From NCBI RefSeq assembly GCF_001723305.1, contig NZ_LPWF01000026.1, positions 121,687-185,686 of the forward strand: DNA of 64,000 nt, written 5' to 3'. The DNA is from Methyloceanibacter superfactus (lineage in GTDB: Bacteria > Pseudomonadota > Alphaproteobacteria > Rhizobiales > Methyloligellaceae). This document shows positions 55,053-63,944 of this stretch, in pieces. The notes below the pieces were generated by a model, which saw only the letters and a program-made list of their open reading frames with translations, was not told where the DNA came from and did not search any database. A program made the position numbers and the translations under genes. Every line of letters starts with the position of its first letter. The first letter of the stretch is position 1.

Positions 55053-56557
55053 ATGAGACAAGTTCGCGCGATGAGACAGCTGGCGATGTCTGGCCTGTTC
55101 GCCTGATGGCTTTCGCGGTGGCAATGTCCCTCCCTGGGACAGCCAAGGTTGGCCTCGGCGGTCCGGCCATGGCGCAGGCCGGTTTCGCCATTGAAGAGTT
55201 CTATGACGAGCTCGCGCCTTATGGCGAGTGGGTCGCCCACCCCAGCTACGGCTATGTGTGGCTGCCGCGCACCGTGGCGCCGGACTGGCGGCCCTACACG
55301 GTCGGTCAATGGGTCTCCACCGACGAGTATGGCTGGTACTGGGATTCCTATGAGCCGTTCGCCTGGGCCGTCTATCACTACGGCCGCTGGGGGTTCGAAC
55401 CAACTTATGGCTGGTATTGGGTCCCGGGGGACACGTGGGCGCCGGCCTGGGTGCAGTGGCGCTACGGCGACGAGTATGTCGGGTGGGCGCCCGAAGCTCC
55501 GGCCCCATATGGCGGCTACGCCTATGGTGGGCAGGTGGGCTATGCGCCGCCGCCGCAAGCTGCGTGGGTCTTTGTCAGACCGGGTCACCTAACGGCCCCC
55601 GCCGTGCGCAGCTACGCCCTGCCGCGGAACAGCATCTCGATCGCCTTCAGCCGCACGACGAATGTGTACCGGCCCGAGTTCCGCAATGGTGCCGTCTACA
55701 ATTACGGCATGCCGCGCGACCGCTGGTCGCGCGTCACGCGCCAGCGCATCGAGCCGCGCAAGGTCTATCGCGGCGATCGCAGGGATGCGCCTTATGGCTG
55801 GAACAAGGGACGGGGTCGGGACCTCTATGTCTACGCGCCCGGCGTGAGGAAGGGTGCCAAGCCAAGAAAGCCGCCGAAGAAGGTCTCCTCCAAGCCGTCC
55901 AAGAAGTCGGCGAACGCGCGTCCCAAGCAAACGAGACTTTCCGTTCAGCCGCCGGACCGCAGCGCTTACCGCCCACCTATCGGCGCCTATCAAAATAACT
56001 GGCGGCCGGGGCCGCAGCCGCCGAGGGATCGCTTCGACAGCGGTGGCTCAAAGCCCAAGTCGGCCAAGCCCAAGTCGGCCAAGCCCAAGTCGGCCAAGCC
56101 CAAGTCGGCCAAGCAGAAATCGGGCAACAAGCCGGAGGCCAAGGCAAAATCCGGTTCTGGCAAGCCCAAGTCGGCGAAGGCAAAATCCGGCTCCAAATCC
56201 AAGGCCGACAAGTCGAAGGCCGCCAAGCCCAACGCCGCCAAGCCCAACGCCGCCAAGTCCAAGGCTGCGAAAGAGAAGGCCGCAAAGGCGAGGGCGGCGA
56301 GGGCCAAAGCAGCGAAGCAGAAGGCGGCCAATGCCAAGGCCGCCAAAGCCAAAGCCGCGAAGGCCAAGGCTTCCAAGACGAAGACGGCCAACGCAAAGCC
56401 CGGTAACGGCCGCGGTGGCTCGGGTGGTCAGGGTCATCATGGCGATGGTCAGGGCAAAGGCGGCGGCAAGGGTGGCGGAAAAGGCAAAGGCGGGGGTGAT
56501 CGGGCCGCCGCTTGCAAGGCAAATCCCGACTTGCCGTTCTGCAGGCGCGGCGGCTAG
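55053..56557 (+). CDS. Secreted DUF6600 protein with Lys/Ala-rich histone-like tail, one-base frameshift
   Basis: ATG 55053 lies behind GGAGGT. The signal peptide reads MRQVRAMRQLAMSGLFA and is cut by a frameshift; adding one C at 55102-55103 joins it to LMAFAVAMSLPG and an AMAQA cleavage site. Residues about 45-165 hold the DUF6600 aromatic repeats (YGEWVAHPSYGYVWLPRTV, YGWYWDSYEPFAWAVYHYGR). From about residue 265 to 465 the protein becomes Lys/Pro/Ser/Ala repeats (four copies of KPKSA, then AKPNAAK- and AKAKAAK-type units) and ends with GGGKGGGKGKGGG and a two-Cys tail. The tail resembles AlgP/H1-type histone-like sequences but follows a secreted domain; binding to an acidic exopolysaccharide is an attractive inference. 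About 500 residues. Confidence 0.72.
56051..56110 (+). repeat. Four tandem copies of a 15-bp unit
   Basis: Four exact copies of AAGCCCAAGTCGGCC, each encoding KPKSA, within the DUF6600 gene; a fifth degenerate unit follows (KQKSG). The copy number may vary between strains by slippage. Related AAG-rich units continue to about 56400. Confidence 0.9.
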
Positions 56558-56636
56558 GCGTCGACCTTGATTTTGCGCAAGGCGCCTGGGACCGCGCGCG
56601 CGTAAGAGGAAGTGGTCTGCAACAGGGAATCGCCGC

Positions 56637-57091
56637 ATGCCGTCAATCGCTCTTAAGTGGATTGTCGCCGTCGTGGTCGTGGCGACGGCGCTTGCCGGGC
56701 CGACGGCGCGCTGGCCAAGGATTGCCCGTACACGCCCGTCCCGGGCAGCGCCGAGCGCAAGGCCATCATGGATGCACTGCGCGAGCCGGTGATGGCCGAG
56801 CTCAAGCAGCGCGTCATCTTCGTGGTGAAACAGCTCAAGGTCTGTGGCAACTGGGCCTTTATTGAAGCGGACCCGAAGCAACCCGGCGGGCGGCCAGTCG
56901 ACTGGAACATCGGCGCTTATGCCGATGCGGTCGCCGACGATATGTGTGGCGGCTATGTCCACGCGCTGCTGGTCAAGAGTGACGGACGCTGGCGGGTGCG
57001 CGAGCAGGTAATCTGTGCCACGGACGTGCCGTGGGTCGACTGGGCGCAGCAATTCGGCGCGCCGACCGCGCTCTTCCCGCAGTTCGACTGA
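56637..57091 (+). CDS. Small secreted protein of unknown function, one-base frameshift
   Basis: ATG 56637 (AGGGA upstream) gives a signal peptide (SIALKWIVAVVVVATALAG). Adding one base near 56705-56710 joins it to LAKDCPYTPVPGSAERKAIM, and then the protein continues DALREPVMAELKQRVIFVVK, GNWAFIEADPKQPGGRPVDW and LVKSDGRWRVREQVICATDV. The mature part is about 125 residues with 4 Cys. The LVKSDGRWRV segment is common in small periplasmic proteins with NTF2-like or cystatin-like folds, but no family can be named. It follows the DUF6600 gene in the same direction. Confidence 0.6.
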
Positions 57092-57185
57092 CCACCCTTC
57101 GCGCGCGAAGCTGACGCAAATCAATTCGCGCCGGCGCGGTTCGCGCTAGACAGGCATAAACCTCAATTCTGGAAAGGAACGCTCA

Positions 57186-57293
57186 GTGCTCAGGATTCTC
57201 GGTTTTGCGTTGCTGCTCGGTGTTCCCTATGTGGGCTCTCTACCCGCGGCAGCCTGGATGAAGGATGAAGGAGGCCACGACGAGGTTCGTTGA
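57186..57293 (+). CDS. Very small putative secreted peptide
   Basis: 35 codons from GTG 57186, with AAGGA 7 bases upstream. MLRILGFALLLGVPYVGSL followed by PAAAW and a charged end (MKDEGGHDEVR) looks like a signal peptide with a short mature part. No relatives known to me; coding is likely but not proven. Confidence 0.4.
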   Translation: MLRILGFALLLGVPYVGSLPAAAWMKDEGGHDEVR

Positions 57294-57325
57294 GCTTAAG
57301 CGAGGCGTCAATCAGGAGAACGAGC

Positions 57326-57604
57326 ATGCGTCTGCATATTCTTGCAATTGCCGCGGCCTTCGCCATGGCGACCGCCGGCCAATCCCATGCCGCCGACTGT
57401 AGCGCGGAACAAGATGCCTACCATGAATGGCGCGCGGCGCATTCGGGTGAGGGCCCCGATCCGAACGATAAGTGCGCAATGTGGTCTTGGTGCATGGAGG
57501 TCAACGGTGAGAAGATGGCCTTGATCTCATGTCAGTGCGAAGGCAACCCGGAGTGCGTCAAGCACAACAAAGAGAAGTGTGGACAGAAACCCCCGGGGTG
57601 TTGA
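57326..57604 (+). CDS. Small Cys-rich secreted protein
   Basis: 92 residues from ATG 57326 (AGGAG 8 bases upstream). A signal peptide (MRLHILAIAAAFAMATAG, cleavage after SHA) is followed by about 70 residues with eight Cys, spaced C-x23-C-x4-C-x11-C-x1-C-x5-C-x8-C-x6-C, suggesting four disulfides. Family unknown. It lies beside a protease inhibitor gene and two Cys-rich secreted paralogues on the other strand. Confidence 0.65.
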   Translation: MRLHILAIAAAFAMATAGQSHAADCSAEQDAYHEWRAAHSGEGPDPNDKCAMWSWCMEVNGEKMALISCQCEGNPECVKHNKEKCGQKPPGC

Positions 57605-57627
57605 GGCTAAACGCGGCGCGGCTGAGA

Positions 57628-57996
57628 TCAGTCGCACCGCACCCACACTTCATGGCGTTCGGGTGAGCGCTTCCCGGTCGGCCCGACATATTGGAACCAA
57701 AGATCCGCGTATCCAGGCTTTGTGCAGGTAATGCGGAATTTGAACGGCGCCGGTGCGCCGACCATGCCCGGCCGCTTCTTGCGGCCGTCCGTGTAGCCGA
57801 GCGACTTAAGCTCGATCAGGTCGAGACCGGTTGAGGCCGCGGCGTCGAGTTGCCAAGTGTAGCCTGTCGAGGGGTTGCCCTCGAACTGGAACTCCCAGGA
57901 GTTTCCTAGCCGCAAGTTACGTTGGGTCTTGGCGTCGGCGGGCATGCTCGCCGTCACGATGAGCCCCAAGGCAATGAAAGTAGCTGCGCGTCTCAT
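57628..57996 (-). CDS. Chagasin-type (I42) cysteine protease inhibitor, secreted
   Basis: 122 residues from ATG 57996 with GGAGG 8 bases upstream. The signal peptide (TFIALGLIVTASMPADA) is followed by WEFQFEGNPSTGYTWQLDAA: NPSTGYTW is the hallmark NPTTGYxW loop of chagasin-like inhibitors that enters the active site of papain-like proteases. PGMVGAPAPFKFRITCTK contains the second conserved loop and WFQYVGPTGKRSPERHEVWV the last strand. The protein should act in the periplasm or outside. Its ATG overlaps the stop of the upstream Cys-rich gene by one base (TGATG), so it is translationally coupled. Confidence 0.85.
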   Translation of the reverse strand: MRRAATFIALGLIVTASMPADAKTQRNLRLGNSWEFQFEGNPSTGYTWQLDAAASTGLDLIELKSLGYTDGRKKRPGMVGAPAPFKFRITCTKPGYADLWFQYVGPTGKRSPERHEVWVRCD

Positions 57997-58372
57997 CAGC
58001 GCCCCCTCCGGCAAGATTCGGTGAATGTCCTGTCCCCGCAGACCGCCTTGACCTTCCAGCCGTTGAACGCGGGCTCGTTGATGAGGTCCTGGCAGGTGTC
58101 GACGACGGGGTTGTGGTCGGTGCTCTTGTTCCAGCAATACTGCCAGCCGCTCCCCGGATTGTCGTTCCATATGTAAACGCGGCATCGCGGGCCTCGGGAA
58201 CCTGCAAGTGGATCGTGTACCGCCAGGACGCGTTGAACTCCGTCCCCACCTTTTGAACGGTGCAGCCGGAGATCCCGTCTCGTGCAAACGCAGAAGCAGA
58301 GAGCAAGATGCCCGCCATCGCCGCAACAGCGAACAGCAGACGACGCGCTGGGAGAAAGCGTATTGGGGTCAT
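57996..58372 (-). CDS. Secreted Cys-rich protein, paralogue A, one-base frameshift
   Basis: ATG 58372 has GGAGG 6 bases upstream and begins a signal peptide (RLLFAVAAMAGILLSASAFA). Then RDGISGCTVQKVGTEFNASW and RYTIHLQVPE; after one added G near 58191-58194 the protein continues GPRCRVYIWNDNPGSGWQYC, WNKSTDHNPVVDTCQDL and WKVKAVCGDRTFTESCRRGR. About 125 residues. It is clearly related to the next gene, with the same pattern RDG(I/V)SGC, W-R-Y-T, CRVY, YCW, KAVCG and CRR. I know no named family. It is the middle gene of a three-gene minus-strand group with the protease inhibitor. Confidence 0.65.
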
Positions 58373-58483
58373 TACCGCCTCCAGCAGAACGATTGTGTTG
58401 CCCTGGCAGGTTGGCGCAGAACCGGGGCCCCGGGCACTGATCTGAATCAAGCCGGACGCTGCAAACACGAGACCTGTGTGCGG

Positions 58484-58863
58484 CTAAGGCTCGCGGCGGC
58501 AATAGGCCATGAAGGACTGGCCGCCGCAAACCGCCTTGGCTTTCCAGTCGACGAAGTCTGGTCGTCGAGCGGCTCATCGCACGTGGCCGAGACGGGGCTC
58601 TGGGAAGCATCCTTGAGCCAGCAATATTTCCACGACTTACGGTCGAGATCCTCACTCACATAGACGCGGCAATGGCCACCTTGCGGAACGATCAGCTCGA
58701 CCGTGTAGCGCCAGATGCGCTTTCCATCAGCCTCGGCCTCCGCGATGCTGCAGCCGGAAACACCATCTCGCGCCGACGATGCTTGCGCAATCAGCATGGT
58801 TGCGGCGATGGCGAGAGCGCCGACACAAGAGCGCCAGGCGGCGCTGGCCGTGGTTGCGTTCAT
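58484..58863 (-). CDS. Secreted Cys-rich protein, paralogue B, one-base frameshift
   Basis: ATG 58863 (GGAGG 10 bases upstream) starts MNATTASAAWRSCVGALAIA with a signal ending QASSA. RDGVSGCSIAEAEADGKRIW, RYTVELIVPQGGHCRVYVSE and YCWLKDASQSPVSATCDEPL follow. Adding one C near 58560 restores PDFVDWKAKAVCGGQSFM and AYCRREP, ending at TAG 58484. About 126 residues. Six Cys positions match paralogue A. Without the correction the frame runs on to 58447 with a non-homologous tail. The pair arose by tandem duplication. Confidence 0.65.
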
Positions 58864-59060
58864 CGTCTCGTTGCCTCCGATCGACATTTGTTGTCCTGAG
58901 CTTTCTGGCGCCAAGGTGTGCCGGTTTTGGGGCGGTATCAAGCGCAGTCCTCAAGGCTTTGTTGTGGACAGGCACCGATGGCGATTGCGGCTTGCCTCGC
59001 CAGCCCCGTGGGCTAGCATCACGGGCAAATTGCTCAGGACGGAGCACGAGAGGGGTGGGG

Positions 59061-60302
59061 ATGAGACGGACTTGCATCGTGGCGGGCTTCAAGCTGAGCG
59101 GAATCGCCCTCCTTGTCCCCTTGTTCCTAAGCGCTTGCGATAGCGGCGAGACCACGAGCGGCGCGGATAAACCTCTGCCGAGCGTGGTCGTCGAGGCCGT
59201 GACTGCCAAGGACGTGGCGAGTCAGGTGGATTTCGTCGGTCGCACGGAAGCGTCCCAACGGGTCGATGTGCGGGCGCGGGTGAGTGGCACGCTGCTGAAG
59301 CGACCGTTCGAGGAGGGCGCCGAGGTCAAGGAAGGCGCCGTGCTCTTCGAGATCGATCCAGCCGAGTTCAACGCGGACCTTTTGTCCGCCGAAGCCAAGC
59401 TCGCCAAGGCGCAAGCGAGTCTCGACGAGAATGATCGAAGTCTGGCGCGTTACGAGGTGTTGCTCAAACGCGAGGCGGCGAGCGAAGCCCAATACGACAT
59501 CGCCAAGTCCAAGGCTGATCAGTCGCGGGCCGACGTGACGGCGGCGCAAGCAGATGTCGAGCGCGCCAAGCTCGATCTTAGCTACGCCACCATTACATCG
59601 CCCATCAATGGACGGAGCGGCATCTCCGATGTCGATGTGGGCAATATCATCGGCCCCGACAGCGGCGTGCTGGTGACGGTCCTCGATCTCGATCCGATGT
59701 ATGTGCTCTTCTCGGTGGGCGAGCGCGACTATCTGAACTTCATGGAGGCCAAGAAGAACGGCAAGGCAGCGGAGTTCACGCCGCAGATCCGGCTCGCCAA
59801 CGACAAGCTCTATGAGTTCCCGGGCAAGGTCGAGGTGATCGACAACAAGGTCGATCCGGCGACGGGCACGATCAACGTCCGCCTGACCTTTCCCAATCCC
59901 GACCGCATTTTGGTGCCGGGTCAATATGTGAGCGTGCTGCTTACGGGAGCCAATCCCGAAAAGCACATCGTCATTCCGCAAGCCGCCGTTCAAGAGAATC
60001 AAGCTGGACCGTTCGTGCTGATTGTCGATGGGGACGGCCGCGTGGAGGCGCGACCGGTCAAGACGGGCGAAAGGGTCGATGACGGCGTGGTCGTTCTGGA
60101 TGGCCTCGCCGTGGGTGAGACGCTGGTGGTCGAGGGCATCCAGAAAGTGCGGCCCGGCGCCGAAGTGCAGACGGCATACCGCACGCCGGCCGAGGAGCCG
60201 GCGGTGGTCGAGCCGCAGCCCGGGCAGCAAACCGAGTTCGAGGATGAGTCCGTGGACGAGCCGCAGACAGAGCCGGCGTCCGATCCGCAGGTCGAGCCCT
60301 AG
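59061..60302 (+). CDS. RND efflux periplasmic adaptor lipoprotein
   Basis: 413 residues from ATG 59061 (GAGAGGGG upstream). The lipobox LVPLFLSACDS predicts an acylated Cys. The biotinyl-lipoyl-like part (VDVRARVSGTLLKRPFEEGA, VLFEIDPAEFNADL), a helical hairpin (LAKAQASLDENDRSLARYEV, IAKSKADQSRADVTAAQADV) and beta-barrel and membrane-proximal parts (INVRLTFPNPDRILVPGQYV, KHIVIPQAAVQENQ) follow the MexE/AcrA order. The C-terminal tail is Pro/Glu-rich. It links the pump at 60306 to an outer-membrane channel; no channel gene is visible. Confidence 0.95.
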   Translation: MRRTCIVAGFKLSGIALLVPLFLSACDSGETTSGADKPLPSVVVEAVTAKDVASQVDFVGRTEASQRVDVRARVSGTLLKRPFEEGAEVKEGAVLFEIDPAEFNADLLSAEAKLAKAQASLDENDRSLARYEVLLKREAASEAQYDIAKSKADQSRADVTAAQADVERAKLDLSYATITSPINGRSGISDVDVGNIIGPDSGVLVTVLDLDPMYVLFSVGERDYLNFMEAKKNGKAAEFTPQIRLANDKLYEFPGKVEVIDNKVDPATGTINVRLTFPNPDRILVPGQYVSVLLTGANPEKHIVIPQAAVQENQAGPFVLIVDGDGRVEARPVKTGERVDDGVVVLDGLAVGETLVVEGIQKVRPGAEVQTAYRTPAEEPAVVEPQPGQQTEFEDESVDEPQTEPASDPQVEP

Positions 60303-60305
60303 GTC

Positions 60306-63300
60306 ATGCTCAGCGCCTTTTTCATCACCCGCCCGAAATTCGCGTTCGTCATCGCCATCGTGACGATCATCGCCGGTCTATTGGCCATGAGCGCGCTGCC
60401 GGTAGCGGAATATCCCGAGCTCACGCCACCTCAAGTCCAGGTTTCGGCAAAATATCCCGGCGCCGACGCCAAGGTGGTCGCGGAGACCGTCGCGGCGGTG
60501 GTCGAGGGCGAGGTCAACGGGGTGGAGGGCATGACCTACATGTCCTCCAAGAGCTCAAATGACGGCAGCTACACGCTGACGGTGACCTTCTCCATCGAGA
60601 CCGATCCCGATACAGCCCAGGTCAACGTCCAGAACCGGGTGGCGCAGGCCTCGCCCAAGCTTCCCGAAGAGGTCAAGCGGCAGGGCGTCACCACGGAGAA
60701 GAAGTCGACCAGTATGCTGATGGTGGCCTCGGTCTACTCGCCACAGGGCACCTATGACGACATTTTCCTCTCGAATTATTCGAGCATCAACCTGCGCGAC
60801 ACGCTGGCCCGGGTCGACGGCGTCGCCTCGGTCGATATTCTGGGCGCGCGCGACTACGGCATGCGCATCTGGCTCGAGCCGGACCGGCTGACGGCGCTCG
60901 GCCTCACAGCGAGCGATGTCATCGCTTCCATCCGCGACCAGAATATTCAGGCCTCTCCCGGGGCCATCGGCCAGCAGCCGGCGCCCGCTTCCCAACAGTT
61001 CCAGTACACGCTGACGGCTCAAGGCAGACTCCAGAATGTCAGCCAATTCGAGGACATCATCCTCGTGGCCAACTCGAACGGGTCGGTGGTTAAGCTCAAG
61101 GACGTGGCGCGGGTCGAATTGGGCGCGGAAAATTATGGCTGGTTCGGGCAACTGAACGGTCAACCGGCGGCGCTGCTCGCGGTCTACCAATTGCCGGACG
61201 CCAACGCGCTCGATGTCGCCAACCGCGTCAAGGCCGAGATGGATCGGCTCGCCAAGCGCTTTCCACCCGATCTCACCTATCAGGTGACCTACGACACGAC
61301 GCTCTATGTCGAGACGTCGATTCGTGAAGTGGCGATCACCCTGCTGCAGGCGCTGGGTCTCGTCGTGCTCGTCGTCTACATCTTCCTGCAAGACTGGCGG
61401 TCGACGTTGATCCCGGCCATTGCCATCCCCGTGTCGCTCATCGGCACGTTCGCGGCGCTTCTGGCACTCGGCTTCACCATCAACACGATCAGCCTATTCG
61501 GGCTCATCCTCGCCATCGGCGTCGTGGTCGACGACGCCATCGTCGTGGTGGAGAATGTCCAACGTCATATGGCCGAAGGCATGACGCCACCCGACGCCAC
61601 ACGCAAAGCCATGGAAGAGGTGACCGCACCGGTCATCGCCACCACGCTCGTGCTGCTTGCCGTGTTCGTGCCAGTCGCCTTCACGCCGGGTCTGACGGGG
61701 CGCTTGTTCGAGCAGTTTGCGGCCACGATCGCGATCGCGGTGTCGCTATCTTCGATCAACGCACTGACGCTGAGCCCGGCTCTGTGCGCCACGCTTCTGA
61801 GGCCACCGCGCCAGGCGCGGCGCGGCCCGCTCGCATGGTTCGAGGCCGGCCTCACCCGCACCCGCAACGGCTATAACGTTGCGGTGCGCTCGCTGATCCG
61901 GCGCACGGTCGTGGGGCTGATTTTGGTCGCAGCCGTGTTTGGGGCAACCGCCTTCATCGGCATGTCGCTACCGACGGGCTTCATTCCGCCGGAGGATCGC
62001 GGCGCGTTCTTCGTGGATGTTCGACTCCCCGATGGGGCGGCTCTGCCGCGCACGGCGGCGGTGCTCGCCGAGGTCGAGCAAATCTTGGAAAACACCGACG
62101 GCGTCGCCAATGTCATCTCGGTCGGCGGCTATAGCATGTTGCAAGGGACGGTGGTGCCGAACGGCGCCTTCGTGATCGCCGTGCTGAAGCCGTGGGACGA
62201 GCGCACGACGCCACAAGTGTCTTTGCGTGGAATCATGCAGGAGGTGGCGCCGGAGTTCGCCGCTATCTCCCGGGCTGTCATCATCCCCTTCGTGCCGCCA
62301 CCGATTCCGGGACTAGGCAGCACCGGCGGCTTCGAATTTGTACTGCAGGATACGGAGAGCCGATCGCCGCAATCGCTGTCCGCCGTGCTCAATGGCTTCA
62401 TATTCGCCGCCAATGGCCGACCCGAGCTCACTGGCGTGTTCAGCACGTTCGGCGCCAACTCACCGCAACTCTTCATCGACGTCAATCGTGAGCTGGCCAA
62501 GACCAAGGGCGTCGGCATCGAAGATATCTTCACGGTGCTCAACGCCAATATCGGCTCCTACTACGTGAACGACTTCAACAAGTTCGGGCGGGTCTATCGC
62601 GTCTATGTGCAGGCGGAGGCCGACCGCCGCTCAAAGCCTGCCGATATCGGCAAGCTCTATGTGCGTTCGGCCGACGGCGAGATGGTGCCTATGCGGACCC
62701 TGGTCACGGTCAAGTCGATCCTGGGGCCGGAGACCATCGAGCGGTACAACATGTTCCGCTCGGCTACGGTCAACGGCAATGCCGCGCCCGGCTTCAGCTC
62801 GGGCCAGGCAATCGCTGCCATGCAGGCGACTGCGGCGAGCGATCTGCCGGACGGGTACACCTATGAATGGACTGGGATGTCCTTCGAGGAGATCAAGGCG
62901 GGTGAGGCCGGTGGGGCCGTCTTCGTGCTGTCCATCATCTTCGCCTATCTCTTCCTCGTGGCGCAGTATGAAAGTTGGACGGTACCCATCTCGGTCATGC
63001 TGTCGGTGGTGTTCGCCGTGCTCGGCGCTGTTGCCGCGCTCAAGCTGACGGGTGTGGCGCTCAACACCTACGCGCAAGTGGGCCTCGTGCTCCTCATCGG
63101 TCTGGCGGCGAAGAACGCAATTCTCATCGTCGAGTTCGCCAAGGAATTGCGCGAGTCCGGCCGCTCGATCGTCGACTCCGCAGAGGAAGCTGCATCCTTA
63201 CGCTTCCGGGCGGTGATGATGACGGCGCTGTCCTTTGTACTCGGTGTCTTGCCGCTGGTTCTGGCGACGGGAGCGGGCGCCGCGGCGCGTGTTTCCGTGG

Positions 63301-63449
63301 GTCTCACCGTATTCGGCGGCATGCTGCTCGCCACGATCCTCGGCGTCACCTTTGTGCCCTTCCTCTATGTCCAGTTTCAGCGTCTGCGAGAGGCGGCAAA
63401 GCGAAGGAAGGCTGAACCCGCCCCATCGCCGAAGGCGCAGCAGACATAG
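60306..63449 (+). CDS. RND multidrug efflux permease (HAE1 family)
   Basis: 1047 residues, 3 bases after the adaptor. [20 protein letters not shown] is TM1, [20 protein letters not shown] the standard family opening, and [20 protein letters not shown] in TM4 holds the two Asp of the proton relay. [20 protein letters not shown] and [19 protein letters not shown] (TM10 Lys region) match AcrB/MexB/MexF homologues. Together with the adaptor it should export amphiphilic compounds using the proton gradient. No regulator gene is adjacent. This gene is unbroken, in contrast to many others here. Confidence 0.97.
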   Translation: MLSAFFITRPKFAFVIAIVTIIAGLLAMSALPVAEYPELTPPQVQVSAKYPGADAKVVAETVAAVVEGEVNGVEGMTYMSSKSSNDGSYTLTVTFSIETDPDTAQVNVQNRVAQASPKLPEEVKRQGVTTEKKSTSMLMVASVYSPQGTYDDIFLSNYSSINLRDTLARVDGVASVDILGARDYGMRIWLEPDRLTALGLTASDVIASIRDQNIQASPGAIGQQPAPASQQFQYTLTAQGRLQNVSQFEDIILVANSNGSVVKLKDVARVELGAENYGWFGQLNGQPAALLAVYQLPDANALDVANRVKAEMDRLAKRFPPDLTYQVTYDTTLYVETSIREVAITLLQALGLVVLVVYIFLQDWRSTLIPAIAIPVSLIGTFAALLALGFTINTISLFGLILAIGVVVDDAIVVVENVQRHMAEGMTPPDATRKAMEEVTAPVIATTLVLLAVFVPVAFTPGLTGRLFEQFAATIAIAVSLSSINALTLSPALCATLLRPPRQARRGPLAWFEAGLTRTRNGYNVAVRSLIRRTVVGLILVAAVFGATAFIGMSLPTGFIPPEDRGAFFVDVRLPDGAALPRTAAVLAEVEQILENTDGVANVISVGGYSMLQGTVVPNGAFVIAVLKPWDERTTPQVSLRGIMQEVAPEFAAISRAVIIPFVPPPIPGLGSTGGFEFVLQDTESRSPQSLSAVLNGFIFAANGRPELTGVFSTFGANSPQLFIDVNRELAKTKGVGIEDIFTVLNANIGSYYVNDFNKFGRVYRVYVQAEADRRSKPADIGKLYVRSADGEMVPMRTLVTVKSILGPETIERYNMFRSATVNGNAAPGFSSGQAIAAMQATAASDLPDGYTYEWTGMSFEEIKAGEAGGAVFVLSIIFAYLFLVAQYESWTVPISVMLSVVFAVLGAVAALKLTGVALNTYAQVGLVLLIGLAAKNAILIVEFAKELRESGRSIVDSAEEAASLRFRAVMMTALSFVLGVLPLVLATGAGAAARVSVGLTVFGGMLLATILGVTFVPFLYVQFQRLREAAKRRKAEPAPSPKAQQT

Positions 63450-63495
63450 GCAGCCGACGGGGGCGTGCGGCTCGCCGCGCATGAGGAGGAAACGC

Positions 63496-63927
63496 GTGAT
63501 CGCTCAGATCATCCTCGGTGCGACCATGATCGTGGTCACCACACTCATTCAAGGCGTCTTCACCGTGCTTGGTATCGAGCGTTTGCGCGATCACCTGTCG
63601 ACAAGAACCACGAAGTCGATTGTGCGCTCGACGTTGAAGCTGGCCGTGTTCGTGCTGTGGCTGTTTCTCGCCACCATCGTCCAGGTGTGGGTATGGGCGA
63701 TGCTCTATCTCGTGCTCGGAGCAATCGGCTCGCTCGAGAAGGCGGTCTATTTCTCGACCGTGACCTTCACCACGCTTGGCTTTGGCGACATCACCCTCGA
63801 CGAGACATGGCGGCTTCTGTCCTCGTTTGAGGCGGCCAATGGGCTTTTGATGTTCGGCTGGTCGACGGCGTTGATCTTCGCCGCGGTGCAATGGGTCTAT
63901 GCCGGCCGCAAACACGCTGCCGGCTAG
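63496..63927 (+). CDS. Two-TM potassium-channel-like protein
   Basis: 143 residues from GTG 63496, with AGGAGG 6 bases upstream; ATG 63481 is less well placed. Hydrophobic segments (IILGATMIVVTTLIQGVFTV, FVLWLFLATIVQVWVWAMLY) precede the pore loop VYFSTVTFTTLGFGDITLDE, a selectivity-filter-like TxGFGD, then a last helix (ANGLLMFGWSTALIFAAVQW). It resembles small Ion_trans_2 channels without an RCK domain. The first hydrophobic stretch may be an additional helix. It faces the export gene at the window end. Confidence 0.8.
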   Translation: MIAQIILGATMIVVTTLIQGVFTVLGIERLRDHLSTRTTKSIVRSTLKLAVFVLWLFLATIVQVWVWAMLYLVLGAIGSLEKAVYFSTVTFTTLGFGDITLDETWRLLSSFEAANGLLMFGWSTALIFAAVQWVYAGRKHAAG

Positions 63928-63944
63928 AACAAGCCCAAGGCCGG

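Noticed and set aside
56051..56110. Tandem repeat considered as a CRISPR array
   Set aside because: The units are 15 bp, contiguous, without spacers and in frame with a coding sequence.
55990..56391. Minus-strand open frame with an apparently hydrophobic Ala/Leu repeat protein
   Set aside because: It is the mirror of the Lys/Ala repeat tail of the DUF6600 gene; AAG and GCC repeats read in reverse give Leu and Gly/Ala and imitate membrane helices.
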